Below are positions 36,401-48,398 of a DNA stretch of 64,000 nt, in pieces. This stretch comes from Ehretia macrophylla. Lineage: Eukaryota; Streptophyta; Magnoliopsida; Boraginales; Ehretiaceae. Each line of letters opens with the position of its first letter. Position 1 is the stretch's first letter. The stretch is taken from positions 86,546,825 through 86,610,824 of the forward strand of contig CM075764.1 of the NCBI GenBank assembly GCA_037974665.1, given 5' to 3'. The position numbers and the translations under genes are program-made. The notes beneath the pieces are model-generated. The model was not told the DNA's origin and ran no database searches. It saw nothing but the letters and a program-made list of their open reading frames with translations.

Positions 36401-37580
36401 ATTTTTCGATCACACAAAATTCTAGATGTGCTTTTCCACTTTATTCATTCCTCCTTAATTTAGTGATTAGCATTTGTGTATCTGCGTCTTTAGTTGAGAC
36501 CAAATCTTTTTTTATTATTCAACGAGAGGCATAAGTCAATCTTATATCACTTTTAAAAATTATTACAAACTCTGAGAATTAATCTCAAAACCTCTGGCAT
36601 ATGAGAACCATGCCTCTAGAGCAAATCTTAGCAAGTGTGGAAATGAGGTGTCAATGCACCTCTACCGTAGCTCTACCCTTCGTTCAAGATCGTAGCCGTA
36701 CCCCAGCTAAGGAAACTTTTGTGAGCAATAAGGTATAGATTTGTCTATAAGATATGTTACTACTTAGGGCTAATCTCTTGGATCTGTTCGTAAGGCAACA
36801 CGTTTAAGACTCGAAATCCGACAACGTTAAGTCATCTGTTATATCAGAGCCCACAAAGAAGCTTAAGGGTGCAGCTTAAGGATAAACAAATAACAAAGAA
36901 AGAGCAAGAAAGCAAGAAGGTATTTCGTGAAAAGGAAGATGGCATGAACAATGCCAAAAAGGCTGGAAGTTGAGAAAGTCTATATATAGAAAGCATAGGA
37001 ACTAAGGAGAGGGTAGCAATTCAGCATTATTAGAAAAGATATTGCAATGTGTGGAGAAAAGCAGTGTTCACAAATGCAGAAAATTGGCTTTGCATGTAGA
37101 TATAGAACATATTCTCTCTAAGAATCATTATGACCATGGAACATATATGATCAGGTAAATCTTTTATTCTCATAATAAATCCAATAAAAATGATATCATA
37201 ATTGAGCTATAGACACGCAATATAATGTTTCTACGTATCATTATGACCATGAAACATATATGTTTTAAATGCCATACTTATTAATTTAAATATTGCTCAG
37301 TACCTTACCATGCGACATGATTGAATCACCCACTGATTCTATATGGAATAAATACTAGTATTCAGGAATCAGGCCGAGCCTAGTCTCAAAGCCAACTGGA
37401 CTAATATTTCAGGAAGAATATGAGATAAAGATCTCATAGAGGGGCATTTCTTTGTATGAAGACTGCTATCATCTGTCCATACAAAAATGCAACACCATCA
37501 AAATTAGCAAAAAGATGCCCAACTAATAACAATATAAAACAGTGGTTGTGGGCTTATTTAGCGCAAAGAACACCACTTTG
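36401..37580. other. Intergenic region downstream of the P450 gene
   Basis: No gene is supported. It should contain the P450 3' UTR on the minus strand, but no clear polyadenylation signal was identified. Short repeats of 'tatgaccatg' and 'aacatatatg' occur near 37125 and 37240. Confidence 0.4.
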
Positions 37581-39469
37581 TCACAGAGAAATCGGGAGAG
37601 CTCTTAGAGGGTGAGCCTTTTGCAATGTAATGCCAAATTTTTCTTCCATATTCAATTGATCAGGCGTAATGCCCTCTTCAAGCTTCCAATCAAAGGAGTT
37701 CAGCAGAGAACCGAGCATAAGTGGAACTATTCTCATAGCCAGTGGCAAGCCAGGGCAAATTCTTCTTCCACCACCAAAAGGAAGTATCTCAAAGTCGAGT
37801 CCTCTGACATCTATTTCTGAATTCCAAAATCTCTCAGGTTTAAATGTCAAAGGATTCTCCCACACACTTGAATCGCGTCCAATTGCCCATGCATTGACAA
37901 GCACTTGTGACCCTTTTGGAATAAAGTATCCACACAATTCAACATCTTGCTCCACTCTACGCGGAATCAGGAATGGAACTAAAGAGTGTAACCTTAAGGT
38001 TTCTTTAATAATGCACTGCAAATACGGCAAGCTAGCAACATCAGCTTCTTTTATCAGTTTTCCTCTTCCAATAACTTGGGCTAGTTCCTCTTTGGCTCTT
38101 TTCATGGTCTCTGGATTCCTAAACATTTCTGTCATTGCCCATTCCAATGTGCCAGAAGTTGTATCCGTTCCCGCAGTAAATAGGTCCTATAAGAGTAACA
38201 TGATTGTTGTATGAGAGCAAATTGTTATGAATAATTTTGTGCCAGTGAAACAATTAAATTTTGGGGGAAAAAAACTCATATATATTGTTGCAAGCCAAGC
38301 CGCCTATCACAAAACATAAGACACTGATCAATATTGATATAGGAATACATTAATGGATAATTATCAACTCAGTGCTACGGCAAACATTCAAATGGTACAC
38401 CAAGGTCATTCTATCAATGTGAGAAATTATGTGATAAAGTAATTCATAAAACTTTTTAGATGATAAGTAAAAACAAGTCTAGCAGCACACTAAATTAAAT
38501 GCAGTTATATGTTTTTAATTGAGAACTACTACGAAAGATTTGAGTAAAAAATTTGGTAAACAGTGATGAGGAAAAGAGAAGAATACAAACCAGGATCATA
38601 TGCTCTATGTGACGCCTTCTGATTTCTTGGGGATTTTCTTCACTTGTGGTAAGAAGAACATCTAATACATCGTCTTTTACAACGCCTTGCGATTTCCTTT
38701 GCTCCAACCGCTCATTAATGAGAGGGTCAATTATCTTCAGCAACTTGTACATATAGATGGTTAGGCTGCGCCTTATACCTTGAGGATCAAACTTTTCAAG
38801 CATAGGGAAATAATCCACCAAGTTGGGTTTACCAGACACCACCTCAATTTTCGATACCAAGTCCTTAAATTCTTTGCCTGAATCTGAATATGGATCGGCC
38901 AGGTCCATAGAGAAAATGGTATTAGACAACAAATTTAAAGATGTCTTGTGAGCAGCAGCGCCTATATCGACAGCCTCACCAGTTTGACTAATTTTTCGGC
39001 AATACGCAATCAGCTCCTCGACCTTTCTGTACCTTAGGTGCTGGTTAGAATCGAGCCTGCTGCTTGAAAAGATGTTTGAGTTCAATATTTTCCGAAGGAA
39101 GCGCCATTGAGAAGCGACAGGTAGAAACACAACAGAATATTTATGATGCTCGCGTGATCGGACAGAATCCAGAATATATCTGCTGGAGAAGGCTAAATCT
39201 TGCTTCTGAAGCACTTGTTGGGCCACGGCTGGTGAAGAGATGACCACTGTTGTAATGTGGCCTAATTTTAGGCACATAATTGGACCATAGGTTTTGGATA
39301 GCTTGGCTAAGGACTTGTGGGGTTGGTCACCGAGTAAGTGAAGGCTGCCAATCAAGGGTAAGGGAGTTGGCCCTGGTGGAAGCTTTTTGCTTCTTCTTGA
39401 GAGTATACTGAGTCCTTGAAACAATATGAAGGCAAACAATAGAGTAAGAACAAGGATTAGAAAGTCCAT
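37581..39469 (-). CDS. CYP76B-like: Cytochrome P450, CYP76B-like (geraniol 8-hydroxylase-like)
   Basis: Two exons on the minus strand, join(37581..38186, 38591..39469), give 494 residues, normal for CYP76. The intron is GT-AG and in phase 0. Start ATG is at 39469; an upstream in-frame extension to 39640 is not used because the hydrophobic ER anchor (residues 2-22) begins right after this ATG. The Pro hinge PPGP is at 31-34, the I-helix AGTDTT at 298-303, ExxR at 355-358 (ETLR), PERF near 410 and the haem loop FGGGRRICPG around Cys437. All landmarks are intact and no stop interrupts the frame. From memory the protein closely resembles CYP76B6-type enzymes, which 8-hydroxylate geraniol in the iridoid pathway. 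CYP76 members also act on other monoterpenols, so the substrate is inferred. The product would be an ER membrane monooxygenase. Confidence 0.92.
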
Positions 39470-39517
39470 GGTCTCTCTCACAGTTACTGGACTGATTGGG
39501 GCACATTTGCTTCCTTG

Positions 39518-39524
39518 TTTTATA
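39518..39524 (-). promoter_or_regulatory. TATA box of the P450 gene
   Basis: TATAAAA on the minus strand lies about 49 bp upstream of the ATG. This implies a short 5' UTR of roughly 20 nt and supports the chosen start. Confidence 0.65.
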
Positions 39525-39869
39525 CTGGTGTTATTGCGCCGCCGTGGTGTTTCATAGCAAGTGAAAAAGACGAATTGAAACACGTATGCTGCCTTTATGT
39601 CCCATTGTACAGAGTAAGTTATTTTGTTTTTAATAATCAATGATTTTATTTTTATTAATCAATATTCAATAATAGGACTTAGCAATGAATCTTGCTAGTT
39701 CGGATTTACTGGGAGAAAGAATCTAAATGAAATAAGAATAAAAGTATATATTTGCATAATTAGATGATGTGAACTCAAAATATATATATATATATAGTTA
39801 GATGAGAACTTTTGAGTATTTATTGATTATCTCACATAGTAAGAGTAAAAGCGTCTTTTATAAATTTTT
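39525..39869. other. P450 upstream region
   Basis: AT-rich, with a (TA) tract at 39780-39797. A MULE-type MITE is inserted about 350 bp upstream of the TATA box. No specific cis-element is called. Confidence 0.4.
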
Positions 39870-40872
39870 GGGTAAAGTGTACAGAATCCCCTTATACTTT
39901 TGTTAAGGTGCAAATGAACCTTTATACTTTTAAAAGTGCACATAACCCTCTGTGATTTTCAAAACACATCACGATTAGTCATTTTGTCAAGAAAACTGTT
40001 AGTTTTAACGATAAGTGTATGACACACATCAATTTTGCAACTGGGATTATTCTTTTATCAATTTTGTAATAAAATATGTTTATTCATTTACTAAAATATA
40101 TTTTTCACAAAAGAATGTAAAAAAATCTAACCGTCATCTTTTTTCCCAAACCACCCCTGCTCCCCCCCCCCCCCCCCCTCACCCCCAAAACACCAGTCAG
40201 CCACTACACCTCTTCACCCCAACTCGAAACATAAATTGCGACACAAAATCGCTTGATCCATGGATTTTAATTTTATCATCACTTGGCCTTTATTCAACTT
40301 AACAACTTTAGTTTCAAATTAAATTATGTATATGAATGGATCTTAATCTCAATATACATGCTAGTATGTATATATGCCTTTCATGGTCACCAGCAACTAA
40401 CAAAGAAGTAAAGAAACCACGTAGGGTTTTGATGCTTGTTGCTGTTGTGTCTGAACCTATGAATGGTACAAATTCTTCTTCTTCTTCAGTTCATGTTTTT
40501 AGTTGACAAAAAAAAGTTCATGTTTTCAAGAAGGGTAAATAGGGGATATGATCATTTGTCATTGAGTCAAGAAAAGCTAAGAAGTCAGCAAGAAAAGAGG
40601 CCAAGATTCTTAGTGGAGTTTTTTTTTGTAATGTATATTATATTATACTTAATATATATATATATATAAATAAAAGGGAAAAAGAAAAGAGAAAAAAAAA
40701 TAGAGGTATTTATGTCTTTTACCATTTTTCGTCAACAAAGTTAACGAAAAAGTGAAGAGGGGGTAACCGTGCTGCGTTTAAAAAAACACAGTAGGGTCCT
40801 GTGCACTTTTAAAAGCACAAGGGGGTCCTATGCACTTTAATAAAAGTATACGGGGGTTTGTGCACTTCATCC
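39870..40872. mobile_element. Mutator-type MITE with 9-bp TSD
   Basis: The left end GGGTAAAGTGTACAGAATCC and the reversed right end GGATGAAGTGCACAAACCCC begin imperfect terminal inverted repeats of about 110-140 bp. The element is flanked by a perfect 9-bp duplication, TAAATTTTT (39861-39869 and 40873-40881), diagnostic of the Mutator superfamily. The interior (about 700 bp) is non-coding and includes a run of C (40160-40178) and CT-rich sequence. It must rely on a MULE transposase from elsewhere. Confidence 0.85.
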
Positions 40873-41430
40873 TAAATTTTTTAACAAAAAAACTAACGGA
40901 TCACTATCGAAAGGGTATAACACTCATACAAAAAGTGTGAGATCTAGTTGTTTAGCTATATTCAAATTCGAAGGGATTGAACAGTGACACTTAGCTTTTT
41001 AAATGAGATCGCTACTTTTCATTATATGATTGTACAAAAACTACAAGTACCAAAAGATCTTAGATTACGTTCTCTGATCTTTCTCCTCTGTTTCATTTCC
41101 CCTATTTTTTTCAACCTGGTGTCTCACCCTTGCACGAAGTCCAGCTTTTATGAGCTTTACCAAAGGTGATAAATTCTAAATCTTAATGGCGGCAAGACCT
41201 ATCTTGTTGAATCAGTCTTTTTGCCGCATTACTTAGGTTACATTGCGTCAAAATAGATAAGTTTCTAACTCTTAACAAGCCCTTAGGTTACAAAATAACG
41301 CAGCATGTGACATCGTATGCACTGGACTTTCGTAAGGTACAATTTGTACTTCTTCATTTATGCTATGTCTTATGGCCTTTTTTTTATTAAATTCGTTAAA
41401 AAAAAGTACATCATCCTACTCCAGTAGTGC
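40873..41430. other. Non-coding sequence
   Basis: No gene is recognised. Confidence 0.35.
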
Positions 41431-41434
41431 GTAC

Positions 41435-42365
41435 ATTAGCTTCTAAGAGCTAGGAAAGGGAAACAGAAACATTTGATAACCCATCCACTGGAAGGTTGAT
41501 ACAATGAGTTTGGTTAGCAATCCAATCAGAAACTACATTAGTTGTTCTTCAAATTTGTTGCATCCGGATGTCATTCCCATCAGCAAGCTTCTTTCGGATG
41601 TCTGAGATGATGAAGTCGATCTTCTAGTTTAAGGATTCACTGGTGCTAGATAATGCATTAAGGACCTTCTCACAATCAGATTCAATAGATATGGGTTGCA
41701 ATGGCTTGCTAATTTGACAGTATTAAGAAGTGCAATAGCTTCTACTTGTTGAGGAAATTCGTACACAGTGAAGAAGGCTATACCATTGACCAGGTGCCCA
41801 ACATGGTTCCTATAAATGGCTGCAATACCTATAATATTGCCTTTGGGAGAGAAAGAAGCATCACAATTAATTTTTAGTCAGCCTCTTTCCGGAGGGATCC
41901 ATCAAGCCGAATGAGGGGAATTTCCTAAGTGACTAGTAGAGTTAGCAGAATGGCCATGAACAGCAGCGGCTTCTCTGAATTCGTTGTTGAAGCGATTAGT
42001 TAAGGAAGTTGTCCTAATTGGGCAAATTTGTGTCCCTTAAAAAATAAAGAAATTTTTACTTTTCCAGATTTTCCAGCAAGTATGGGCTATGATGGATTCG
42101 ACGTTTCCTCGATCGTAGCCTGCTTCACAATAGCTTTTAATAAGATTAAGATACCAAGAGTCAAATATGGTGATATGTGATTCGCAAGGATAGCATTGAA
42201 GATGAGATGTCATCCAAATGAGTTTACTCCAAGAGCAGAAGAGCAAAAGGTGCTCAACAGTTTCAACTTCGTTTTTACAAATTTTGCACAAGGAACTGTC
42301 AGAGTATTTCTTTTTGTACTTGTTCTCCTCAGTTGCAAGATAATTTATGCAAGCTTTCCACATAA
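41435..42365 (-). pseudogene. LINE zinc-binding RT tail and RNase H remnant
   Basis: On the minus strand, 42363-42040 encodes a zf-RVT-type region ('CKICKNEVETVEHLLLFC'). About 130 bp further on comes an RNase H-like domain with 'INCDASFSPKGN' near 41865, 'QVEAIALL' near 41740 and 'ESDCEKVLNAL' near 41685, the expected acidic positions. Stops near 41877, 41625 and 41548 and a frameshift near 41715 make it dead. This order is typical of the end of plant L1-type LINEs and of the repeat-derived 'ribonuclease H protein' family. The upstream RT is missing. Confidence 0.75.
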
Positions 42366-43190
42366 AAGCATTATGGCCTTCAAAAGACTATACAGTATAT
42401 TCAGTTGAAATTGCAAGATTTTTTATGTCACTGCTCGAACTGAAGAACAAATATTTCATAGTATTAAAAATAGCTTGCAAATTAATATAAATTATGGGAG
42501 GCATTTTTGTTCTACTATACTTAATGAATGGAATGGGTAAGATTTATATGAAGATTTAAAAAGGAGGGAATTAGGAGAATTCTCACCATTTATTTTACCC
42601 CAATTTAAAGGGAATGAATTTTGGTTTGGAGTATAAGCAATCACAACATCAACCAAAAGCTACAAACATCACCTACACCTGCCAATATGCCTAACATCAT
42701 CACCATGCATCACTCATCTCCTTTGCAAGACAATCACATAGACACATTCATAAGCATACATCATACAAAATCACCACAAATAGACGCCACTGCCACCTAG
42801 TACCACTAGCTCACCGGTTACTAACACAAATCAAACACCCATAAACACCGATGAAACCAATTTCAATTAATACTATTTTCTTGATTCAAACCTAATTCTT
42901 AACTTTCTTTTTCATTTTTTAATATATCAATACTATGAATAATCAAAAAATCCATAGTGGGTGTCAATTGGGACTGTGCAGTTGATGGATGTTGTGCATA
43001 CGATGTGTGTGAGGGTGCATATAAATATATATATGTATATATATAAATATATATATGTATATATATAAATATATATATGTATATATATAAATATATATAT
43101 GTATATATATATATATATATATATGACAGATTGTGATATGTGTATGTTTTGTAGTCTATAGGTGTTGGATGGTGCAGTGGCAGTATGTGG
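42366..43190. repeat. Non-coding sequence with a TA-rich tandem repeat
   Basis: From 43020 to about 43125 a 22-bp TA-rich unit containing 'tatatatgtatatata' repeats four to five times. The rest is CA-rich on the plus strand without a recognised gene. Open frames over the repeat are artefacts. Confidence 0.6.
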
Positions 43191-43195
43191 TATGG

Positions 43196-45099
43196 TGTAA
43201 TACCCCCGCAATAGCATGACATCTACCTACCCCAATTGCATGACACATTATTGTGTATTTATTACCACTCACTTATTTAGCTGGCATTTTATATTTTGTT
43301 GAGGATTTCTTTAATAAGTTGGGGGAAAATTTGGGGCCCAATTATAATTAGACTAAAGTTTATATAAAAATCCTACAACTAAGAGATAAGCATATATCTT
43401 GCAAAAAAAAAGGGACAACCTTTACTCTTTTCTTTCTCTTTGAATCGATTCATGCTTCTCTTCCCCCAAATCAAGACCTAGCTACAATTATATGCCAAAA
43501 GCATCCCTAAAACGTAATAGTTGGAGCCTTTACAACCGTGGAAACCAAAGAAGGTAAGTGGGTTTAGTGGAGTTATAAAATTTATACATATTTATGTATA
43601 TATCTATGTATTTGTATGTGTAAATCCATATAATGATTTGGTTTATGAAGTAATAGACTAATATAAGTGTGGAATATCATACGGATTATGAAATTAAAGG
43701 TGGTAATGGCATCTATGGCTTTTTCTTGGAGAGTTATATGTGTAATTAGTATGTGAGTGTGTGTATATGGTATATTATGTGTTCTATGAGTATGTGAGAG
43801 TTGTGTGGGGGGTAAAGGATATGTAAAGTGGGTGAAAGGGGTATGAAGTAGTCTAGTTGTGTATGTGTGTATTTGGGCTCATATGTGTGAACATATATAT
43901 ATCTATGTAGTGAGCATATAATAATATTTGGTGTGTTATGTGAAAGAAAATCATATGCATAAAGTGTGTGTATGAGCTGAAAATTTAGGGATGGAGACAG
44001 TATATATGAGGCCTCTTGTGGGATATGCTTATTGAACATGAAAAGTATGTATTTACTATATTATGCATAGGTGTATGTGAAGGTTGGTATATGTATATGT
44101 TGTTGGTGTTTTATAATGTGAAGAAGAAAAATAAACAAGCTAGTATGTGATGAAGAAAATGAAAATAATGAAATGTTAATGTTGCGAATGTGTGTGTCCT
44201 ACGCATTAGTACTCTTATGTACTCTACATTTATATGTGCAAATGCCAAGTATGTCTTTATAGTAATGAAGTCTTCACTTTAGTTGGGTAATGCAAACTTT
44301 TGACTTTTAAGTGATTGCACTACAAAGTGTATTATCATGTCAAGGTAATAACTTGTTCTTTTTGATATAATGGTTTACGCGAGGCTATTGGTACTACTAT
44401 AGTTATGATGAGATACCCCTATGATTAGGACTCCCTAGGGATGAGATGCTCCGGTGATGGGATGCCCCGGTGTTGGGATGCCCCAGTGGTGGGATGTATA
44501 TGAATATATATGAATTATCGAAGTATCGGATACATGTATATGAATTATTGATTTATTGGATAGCCATATATGAACTATCTATTTGTTTGATACTTTTATG
44601 ACAGAACGCCTATAATATGACAGTATATGATATGGTGAAGGCTTGAGTGAGACCAAAGATACGATTTTATTTTTAGTATTTTTTTTTTAACTTGTGTTTC
44701 CACCTTGGGATCGTTCTTGGGGTGTTCTACTTACTGAGTGTTGTCTCATTAATTCTGTTTCTACATGTTTATAGAGGGTGGTGGGCATGGACCTCAAGGA
44801 ATAGATTCGATGTTACGTAACCTCGATTACAACTTTAGATGTTGGATGGATCCAGTTGATGTCTAGATGCATGTACTAGTTTAGCTTTAGAATGTAATTC
44901 CTGGAAGAATGTAATATATTGTTTTAAATTATTTATTAGTTTTAGTTTATGTGTTAATGTGGATGTTATATCGTAATTTTTGTAGATCGATCCTTGCTAT
45001 CTATTGAAATGTTGGAATGCCTTGTAGGCTTAGGTCGTTAGGCCTAGGTCTGTGACGGGTCACATCCCGAGTTTTTGGGTTAGAATTCGGGGCGTGACA
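43196..45099 (+). mobile_element. Solo LTR, 1904 bp, with TATGG TSD
   Basis: Starts TGTAATACCCCCGC and ends TTCGGGGCGTGACA, flanked by TATGG at 43191-43195 and 45100-45104. It contains the 'gatgccccggtgttgggatg' patch near 44460 that is shared, reversed, with 4886-6270. No internal region or second LTR is present. The terminal CCCCG motif is like that of the Gypsy-type LTRs elsewhere in the window. Orientation is inferred. Confidence 0.8.
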
Positions 45100-45104
45100 T
45101 ATGG

Positions 45105-46060
45105 TGTGTAACATGGCGTGAGATGTGCAAGCTTATGACGTGTAGTGTGTATCGGTGTGTGATTTTGTAAAATTGGCTTATTCTGAATGGCTGTGTCCGT
45201 GTGCTCGAGGGAGGTGAGAGTTGGTGAAGAAAAAGAATAGAAGTTTTAACAAAGAAAGAAAACATAATAATGAATTCAAAAGACCAAAGGACCCTTATGA
45301 ACTAACGAATTTTTTAACGTTGTTAGCCTCTATGGGGGAAACTGGGTAATATTAATAGTTCATGGGGGACTTTGGGTTTTAGCTATAAACTCATGGGCGA
45401 AAATGACTTTAACTCGTCTACAAAATCAAGCCAAAGATTAAGCCATGTGGAGTCCCGCATCAAAGAAAAACTATTGTTTTATATTTAATATTACTCATCA
45501 TATAATGTTATCACATGTAGTAGAATGATATATATATATATATATATATATCTTTTTCTTCTAATTGCATATTTATGGCAATTTTCACATTAACTTTCAC
45601 ATTATATATGATACTTGGTGCACAATAAAAAAAGAATTTAAAGGAACATCCATAGTTTGCTGAGAAGATGATAAAGTAATTTAATTACGTTTGAACAACG
45701 ATTCGATTGTGATTTAAATGTTAGGTGTAAGACAAAAAATAAATAAATAAATAACGTGGTGATTTTTCTTATCATAGATTATGAGTTAAATGGTTTGCTG
45801 AGAGACTTATGGATCGCATGCAATTTCGAGAGTCACTTTACTACACGTTTTGAACAAACAATAGAATAAAAAGTTGCCGACGTGCTACATCTACTCTTGT
45901 GGATGGAGTTAATCCGATCTATATCTCGTGGGTTGACTGAGTGTGAATGTTTTCTAGGGTTATAAAAAAAATAGGATAAAAATTCATCCAAACATGACAT
46001 GTGGGGACACATTTTGCAAAAAAAAAAAAAAAACCCTACAACACGTAGGGTTATTCTTAC
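45105..46060. other. Non-coding sequence
   Basis: No gene. Contains a (TA) tract (45528-45551) and a stretch of 'catgggggactttggg' words near 45360 that resembles the ends of MULE-type non-coding elements. A partner end was not found. Confidence 0.4.
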
Positions 46061-46065
46061 CACAT

Positions 46066-46243
46066 TTTGGGTTGGGTGTGCAGCGAAACCGTTAACCTGC
46101 CCAAACTGCGTAACCCAACCCAAACTAACCCATTTTTGACAGTTTCTTAGAAGTTTAGTTGGTTATAGTTTAAATTTTCATAAGAACTAGCCACATAGTT
46201 TGATTTATGGTTTTTACTATCAAAACCATAAACCCAAACCGAC

Positions 46244-46278
<35 letters not shown>

Positions 46279-46594
46279 TAACTTTTCACTTTCCTCCACA
46301 TTTTTCAATCTATCACCCATTTCATTGAAAAAATCAAAAGACACCCTGAGTAACTCCTTTATATTTTAAATTTCTACAATTAATTACTTTATTCAAATGC
46401 AACTGTAAGTTAAATCAAATGTATGATTTGGCTTGGTTTGGGTGGCTTGGTTTATTCAAATGTATTGGTTTGGTTTGAGTGGTTTTAAGAGGTGTATGGG
46501 TTGACTATGGTTTTAATTTTTTCAAACTAAATATATTGGTTCGAGTTAAAAAATATGATTTAAATAGCCTAAACCGACCCATGCACACCCCTAG
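46066..46594. mobile_element. hAT-like MITE (GGGTGTGCA ends)
   Basis: The left end 'gggttgggtgtgcagcgaaa' and the reversed right end 'taggggtgtgcatgggtcgg' are similar. Both lead into 'accg/cggttt' and Trp-like 'ggttgg' rich sequence, a pattern of common non-autonomous hAT elements in plants. A (TA) tract lies inside at 46247-46274. The TSD was not resolved. Confidence 0.45.
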
Positions 46595-47176
46595 GGAGAA
46601 GTTTTAGGAAAATAAAAAATAAAAGCTAACTCTATACAGGGACCTAATTTGGTCATTTGGCATTGTCCATTTTGGTCATTTGACATATATGTTTCTTATA
46701 AATGCATGTCTATTTTAGTAATTTTCGCACACCAACTATGAAGGGCTAATTAAGTCTTCTTGCTCAATATTTTGACAAGACAAGTCATCATTACTTGTCG
46801 GGAGACTATTAAAAACGCTAAAGTGTAGGTTAGTCATGCAATGATCCAATAAATGCGTGCCACGTGGACGTAGTGGTTGACATTGGAAAGCTCTCATTAA
46901 ATGTGACTTTACCGAATTACCCTTTGTCTTATAGATGCAGAATTTATGGAATTGCGGTGGAGACCCATTGAATTGACTTGGTGTTATTATTAGAATTGGA
47001 CGTTTTTACCATTCTACCCCCAACTAACTATGCATAATTACTAAAATAGACTGAATACTAATGTGCATAAAGACAAAATAAGTGTCAAAAGACTAAAGTA
47101 GCCCTCTGCAACATTAAATGCAACCAAAGTCAATTTCCCTCCAACATAAAATAATCCCGCCCAAAGTTTAAGTCTG
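46595..47176. other. Non-coding upstream flank of the FAR1-like gene
   Basis: No gene is recognised. This stretch could contain the left end of a MULE carrying the gene at 48399, but no inverted repeat with the right flank was found. Confidence 0.35.
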
Positions 47177-47750
47177 AAATGGTTAGTAATTTTTTGTATA
47201 TGTGTTATGTTTATCTGTTGCTTAAGTTTCAATATCCGTAGAAAATTATTATAATACGTAATTGTCTAGTCCAATTAAATTTTAACGTTACTACTACCAT
47301 TATACAAACATCAAATCAAATTAAATTGTGTTAAATGCAAAAAGAAATTTTAATGCATTATAAATATGAAATGGTTTGTAATGAATAGTATATGGGGCAT
47401 GTTTATCTGTTGTTTAAATTTCAATATCCGTAGACAAGCATTACAATGCATAATGTCCAATCAAATTAAATTTCAAATATAACTACCACCACTAGATAAA
47501 CATCACATCAAATTAAATTGTGTTAAATGCAAATGAAATTTTTATGCATCTGAAATATGAAATGGTTTGTAAAGAATAATACATGTGGTATGTTTATTTG
47601 TTGTTTCAGTTTCAATATCCAGAGACAAATATTACAATGCGTAATTATCCAATTAAATTAAATGTCAACGTAACTACCTCCATTAGATAAACATCAAGTC
47701 AAATTAAATTGCGTTAAATGCAATAAAAAATTAATGCATTGGAATGTTAA
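47177..47750 (+). repeat. Three tandem ~190-bp repeats upstream of FAR1-like gene
   Basis: Copies begin at about 47177, 47369 and 47558, each with 'gaaatggtt', then 'tgtttat(c/t)tgttg', 'tttcaatatcc' and 'aaattaaattg'. The copies differ by many substitutions. They lie 650 bp upstream of the transposase-like ORF. Confidence 0.75.
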
Positions 47751-48398
47751 TACATCTAACCATTCAATACTTTAAAATTCACGAATTGTAATAGCCAGTT
47801 TAGTCAAAGAGAAAGGAAGAAAAAGGAAAGAATATCAGGTTAGTTTTTAGATAGAAAAAAGTTGTATTTAATTTTTTGTGTAAGTATTAGGAGTTTGTTT
47901 ATTTGTTTCTTACTTACTATTTGTTAGTATTTAATTTATTTTGTACATATATGTTGATAGTTCGTTTACTTCTTTCATAATATTTATTTTATAGTATCTT
48001 CTTCTATTTTATTTCGTAAATTAGTTGATAGATAAAAAAAAAAGTCGTATTTAATATATCATGTAAGTATAGAGTTTTTATTTTTATTTTTTATTTCGTA
48101 ATATTTATAAGTTTTCTATCTGGATCTGTTGTTAGTTCTTACTAATGTGTAGTTGGAATTGTATGCATTTATGTACTTGCATTAGAAAAATTATTTTGTC
48201 CATGCATTTACTTATTTGTGTAAGATATAGTCTGTTTGATTTTTTTTTTTGCAGTAATATTATAAATTTGCATAATATATATTCTGTAAACTAATCTTTA
48301 GAATATATTTACAATTTCACCATAATTTATAGTCTAGATTTTTTTGTTTATAAAGAAGACATTACTAAAATGAATGCTAATTATTGTAGATATACAAG

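Noticed and set aside
37611-38214. Plus-strand ORFs of 69 and 181 codons
   Set aside because: They lie antisense to P450 exon 2 and mirror its coding constraint.
38495-38590. Extension of P450 exon 1 beyond 38591
   Set aside because: The extension runs into the intron; a GT donor at 38590 and an AG acceptor before 38186 join the canonical I-helix motif.
42899-43222. Two ~100-codon minus-strand ORFs rich in Tyr/Ile
   Set aside because: Translations of the TA-rich tandem repeat.
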